Origin: Clostridiales bacterium
Lineage (GTDB): Bacteria > Bacillota > Clostridia > Oscillospirales > Acutalibacteraceae
Direction: 5' to 3'
Assembly (NCBI GenBank): GCA_012839185.1
Contig: DUNU01000001.1
Coordinates: 1 to 64,000, forward strand
Length of the DNA stretch: 64,000 nucleotides
The notes under the pieces were generated by a model. The model was given only the letters and a program-made list of their open reading frames with translations. It did no database searches and was not told the origin of the DNA. Positions 63,089 to 64,000 of this stretch are shown in pieces. Made by a program: the position numbers and the translations under genes. Each line of letters opens with the position of its first letter. Positions within the stretch are counted from its first letter, which is position 1.

Positions 63089-64000
63089 CTATTCCAAAAT
63101 ACAATTATTGTTATCAATACCCGTTGTATTGTAAAGTGAGTTTAATATTAAATTCGGTAAATCAACGGGATTTTCGGGTTTTGAGAGTTTTTTATTCAGT
63201 TTTTTCATAACAAAACCAAGTCGCTTGAATATCTTGACAACAGTTTTGTAAACGGCTGTATCCGGATTATAGTCCTGTGTGCCGGCAAATACTTGCATAA
63301 CCAAGTTGCAAGCGAAATCCATTATTTTAATTTTTTTGATACTCTTATCGGGAATTATCCAAAGAAGACGACAAAGAGTGCCGACATTAAGCGAATTTAA
63401 CTTTTTATATAAGAATTTATTGATAAATTTAGCATCATCACCTTCCGCTTTGAGCATTTTCTTTAAGCGATTGGGAATCATCTGATTAAACTGGGCTTTC
63501 ATATATTCATCACTAAATGCGTTAATTCTGAAAGATTCGATATGGCAAGCACCGTCATTAAAAGTAACTTTTCTGTATTTTGCAGGGAAACCCACCAAAG
63601 CGGAGGTTTGGATATCATACATCATGTTTCCTGTATCACTTATAAACGGCTTTACGCTTTGTCCGTGCATGTGTCCCGTGAATATATATTTAACACCGTT
63701 GTCCGCCAAAAAAGCGGCAACTTTTTTATATTCTTTAATCTTTGCATCGCCGATAAGTTCAAAAATCGGAGCCTGTGGAATAATCGGATAGTGATTCATT
63801 GCAATGACTTTACATCCATCAGTTTTTGCTTTGTCAATTTGCTCTTTTAACCAAGTATAAAGACGCTCATCAATATATCCTTTTTTTTCTGCGGTACCGT
63901 CGGAATTTATTGCAAGAAGTCGTAATTTGGGGGCGATTTCGGCGACATATGAAAGACTGATTTCATCAACTGCAATGGCTTGATTATAACCGAATTCTGC
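63089..64000 (-). CDS. Calcineurin-like metallophosphoesterase, 5'-truncated
   Basis: The frame stays open to the last base, so the N-terminus with the first metal motif is outside; about 303 residues are visible. Seen: an AINSDG segment, VIAMNHYPIIPQAP (GNH/H-like motif) and FTGHMHGQSVKP (GHxH), both metal ligands of calcineurin-type phosphoesterases. C-terminal 130 residues are helical and not recognised (CRLLWIIPDKSIKKIKIMDF). No signal peptide visible because the start is missing. Probably in one operon with the acetyltransferase. Confidence 0.85.
   Translation of the reverse strand, partial: AEFGYNQAIAVDEISLSYVAEIAPKLRLLAINSDGTAEKKGYIDERLYTWLKEQIDKAKTDGCKVIAMNHYPIIPQAPIFELIGDAKIKEYKKVAAFLADNGVKYIFTGHMHGQSVKPFISDTGNMMYDIQTSALVGFPAKYRKVTFNDGACHIESFRINAFSDEYMKAQFNQMIPNRLKKMLKAEGDDAKFINKFLYKKLNSLNVGTLCRLLWIIPDKSIKKIKIMDFACNLVMQVFAGTQDYNPDTAVYKTVVKIFKRLGFVMKKLNKKLSKPENPVDLPNLILNSLYNTTGIDNNNCILE

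Overview
The window looks like a chromosome fragment of a low-GC, anaerobic, gut- or rumen-type Clostridia (Oscillospiraceae/Ruminococcaceae-like). The evidence is type I dockerins, BspA-type leucine-rich-repeat surface proteins with Thr/Pro/Glu linkers, many glycoside hydrolases, Firmicutes-type L27 processing by Prp, AGGAGG ribosome sites and near-consensus sigma-A promoters (TTGACA-N17-TATAAT). The species cannot be named from sequence alone.

Layout. 1-9 kb: secreted surface proteins (a Cys-rich repeat protein cut by the window start, a DUF4874/DUF4832-type putative glycosidase, a large LRR protein with a cohesin-like domain and a dockerin). 9-14 kb: a cytoplasmic putative glycosidase and a secreted GH95 fucosidase/galactosidase, divergently transcribed. 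14-16.7 kb: an OmpR-type two-component system plus a small secreted protein. 16.9-22 kb: a second LRR-dockerin protein and a secreted GH16 glucanase with three carbohydrate-binding modules. 22.3-25.5 kb: a VanRS-like two-component system with an 11-bp-period operator. 25.9-35.4 kb: a four-gene defence-type cassette (SNF2-like helicase, DUF4391, type III Mod methylase, type III Res) with a heptanucleotide repeat tract between mod and res. 35.6-35.8 kb: two tRNAs. 35.9-40.3 kb: GH2, MBL-fold hydrolase, alkyltransferase and a GH43-like protein. 40.4-43.7 kb: three tRNA-Ser genes, rplU-prp-rpmA, an SDR gene, and several copies of a roughly 163-bp element attached to tRNA-Ser 3' ends. 43.7-49.8 kb: upp, pth, mfd and a third dockerin protein. 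49.9-52.8 kb: a Dlt-like acylation cluster without dltA. 53-64 kb: polA, an unknown barrel protein plus GH38, GNAT, GDPD, a RibU-like transporter subunit, a HAD phosphatase, a maltose acetyltransferase type protein and a truncated metallophosphoesterase.

How it fits together. Secreted enzymes (GH16, GH95, DUF4832 type) and dockerin proteins would act on host or plant glycans outside the cell. The cytoplasmic GH2, GH43-like, GH38 and GH101-like proteins would finish the imported oligosaccharides. No sugar transporter is encoded here. The two most unusual things are the small tRNA-Ser-tail element, whose distal end duplicates the 3' end of whichever tRNA it sits on while its core is conserved, and the helicase-DUF4391-Mod-Res cassette, whose res gene begins with TTG inside a heptamer repeat tract and lacks a visible ribosome site.
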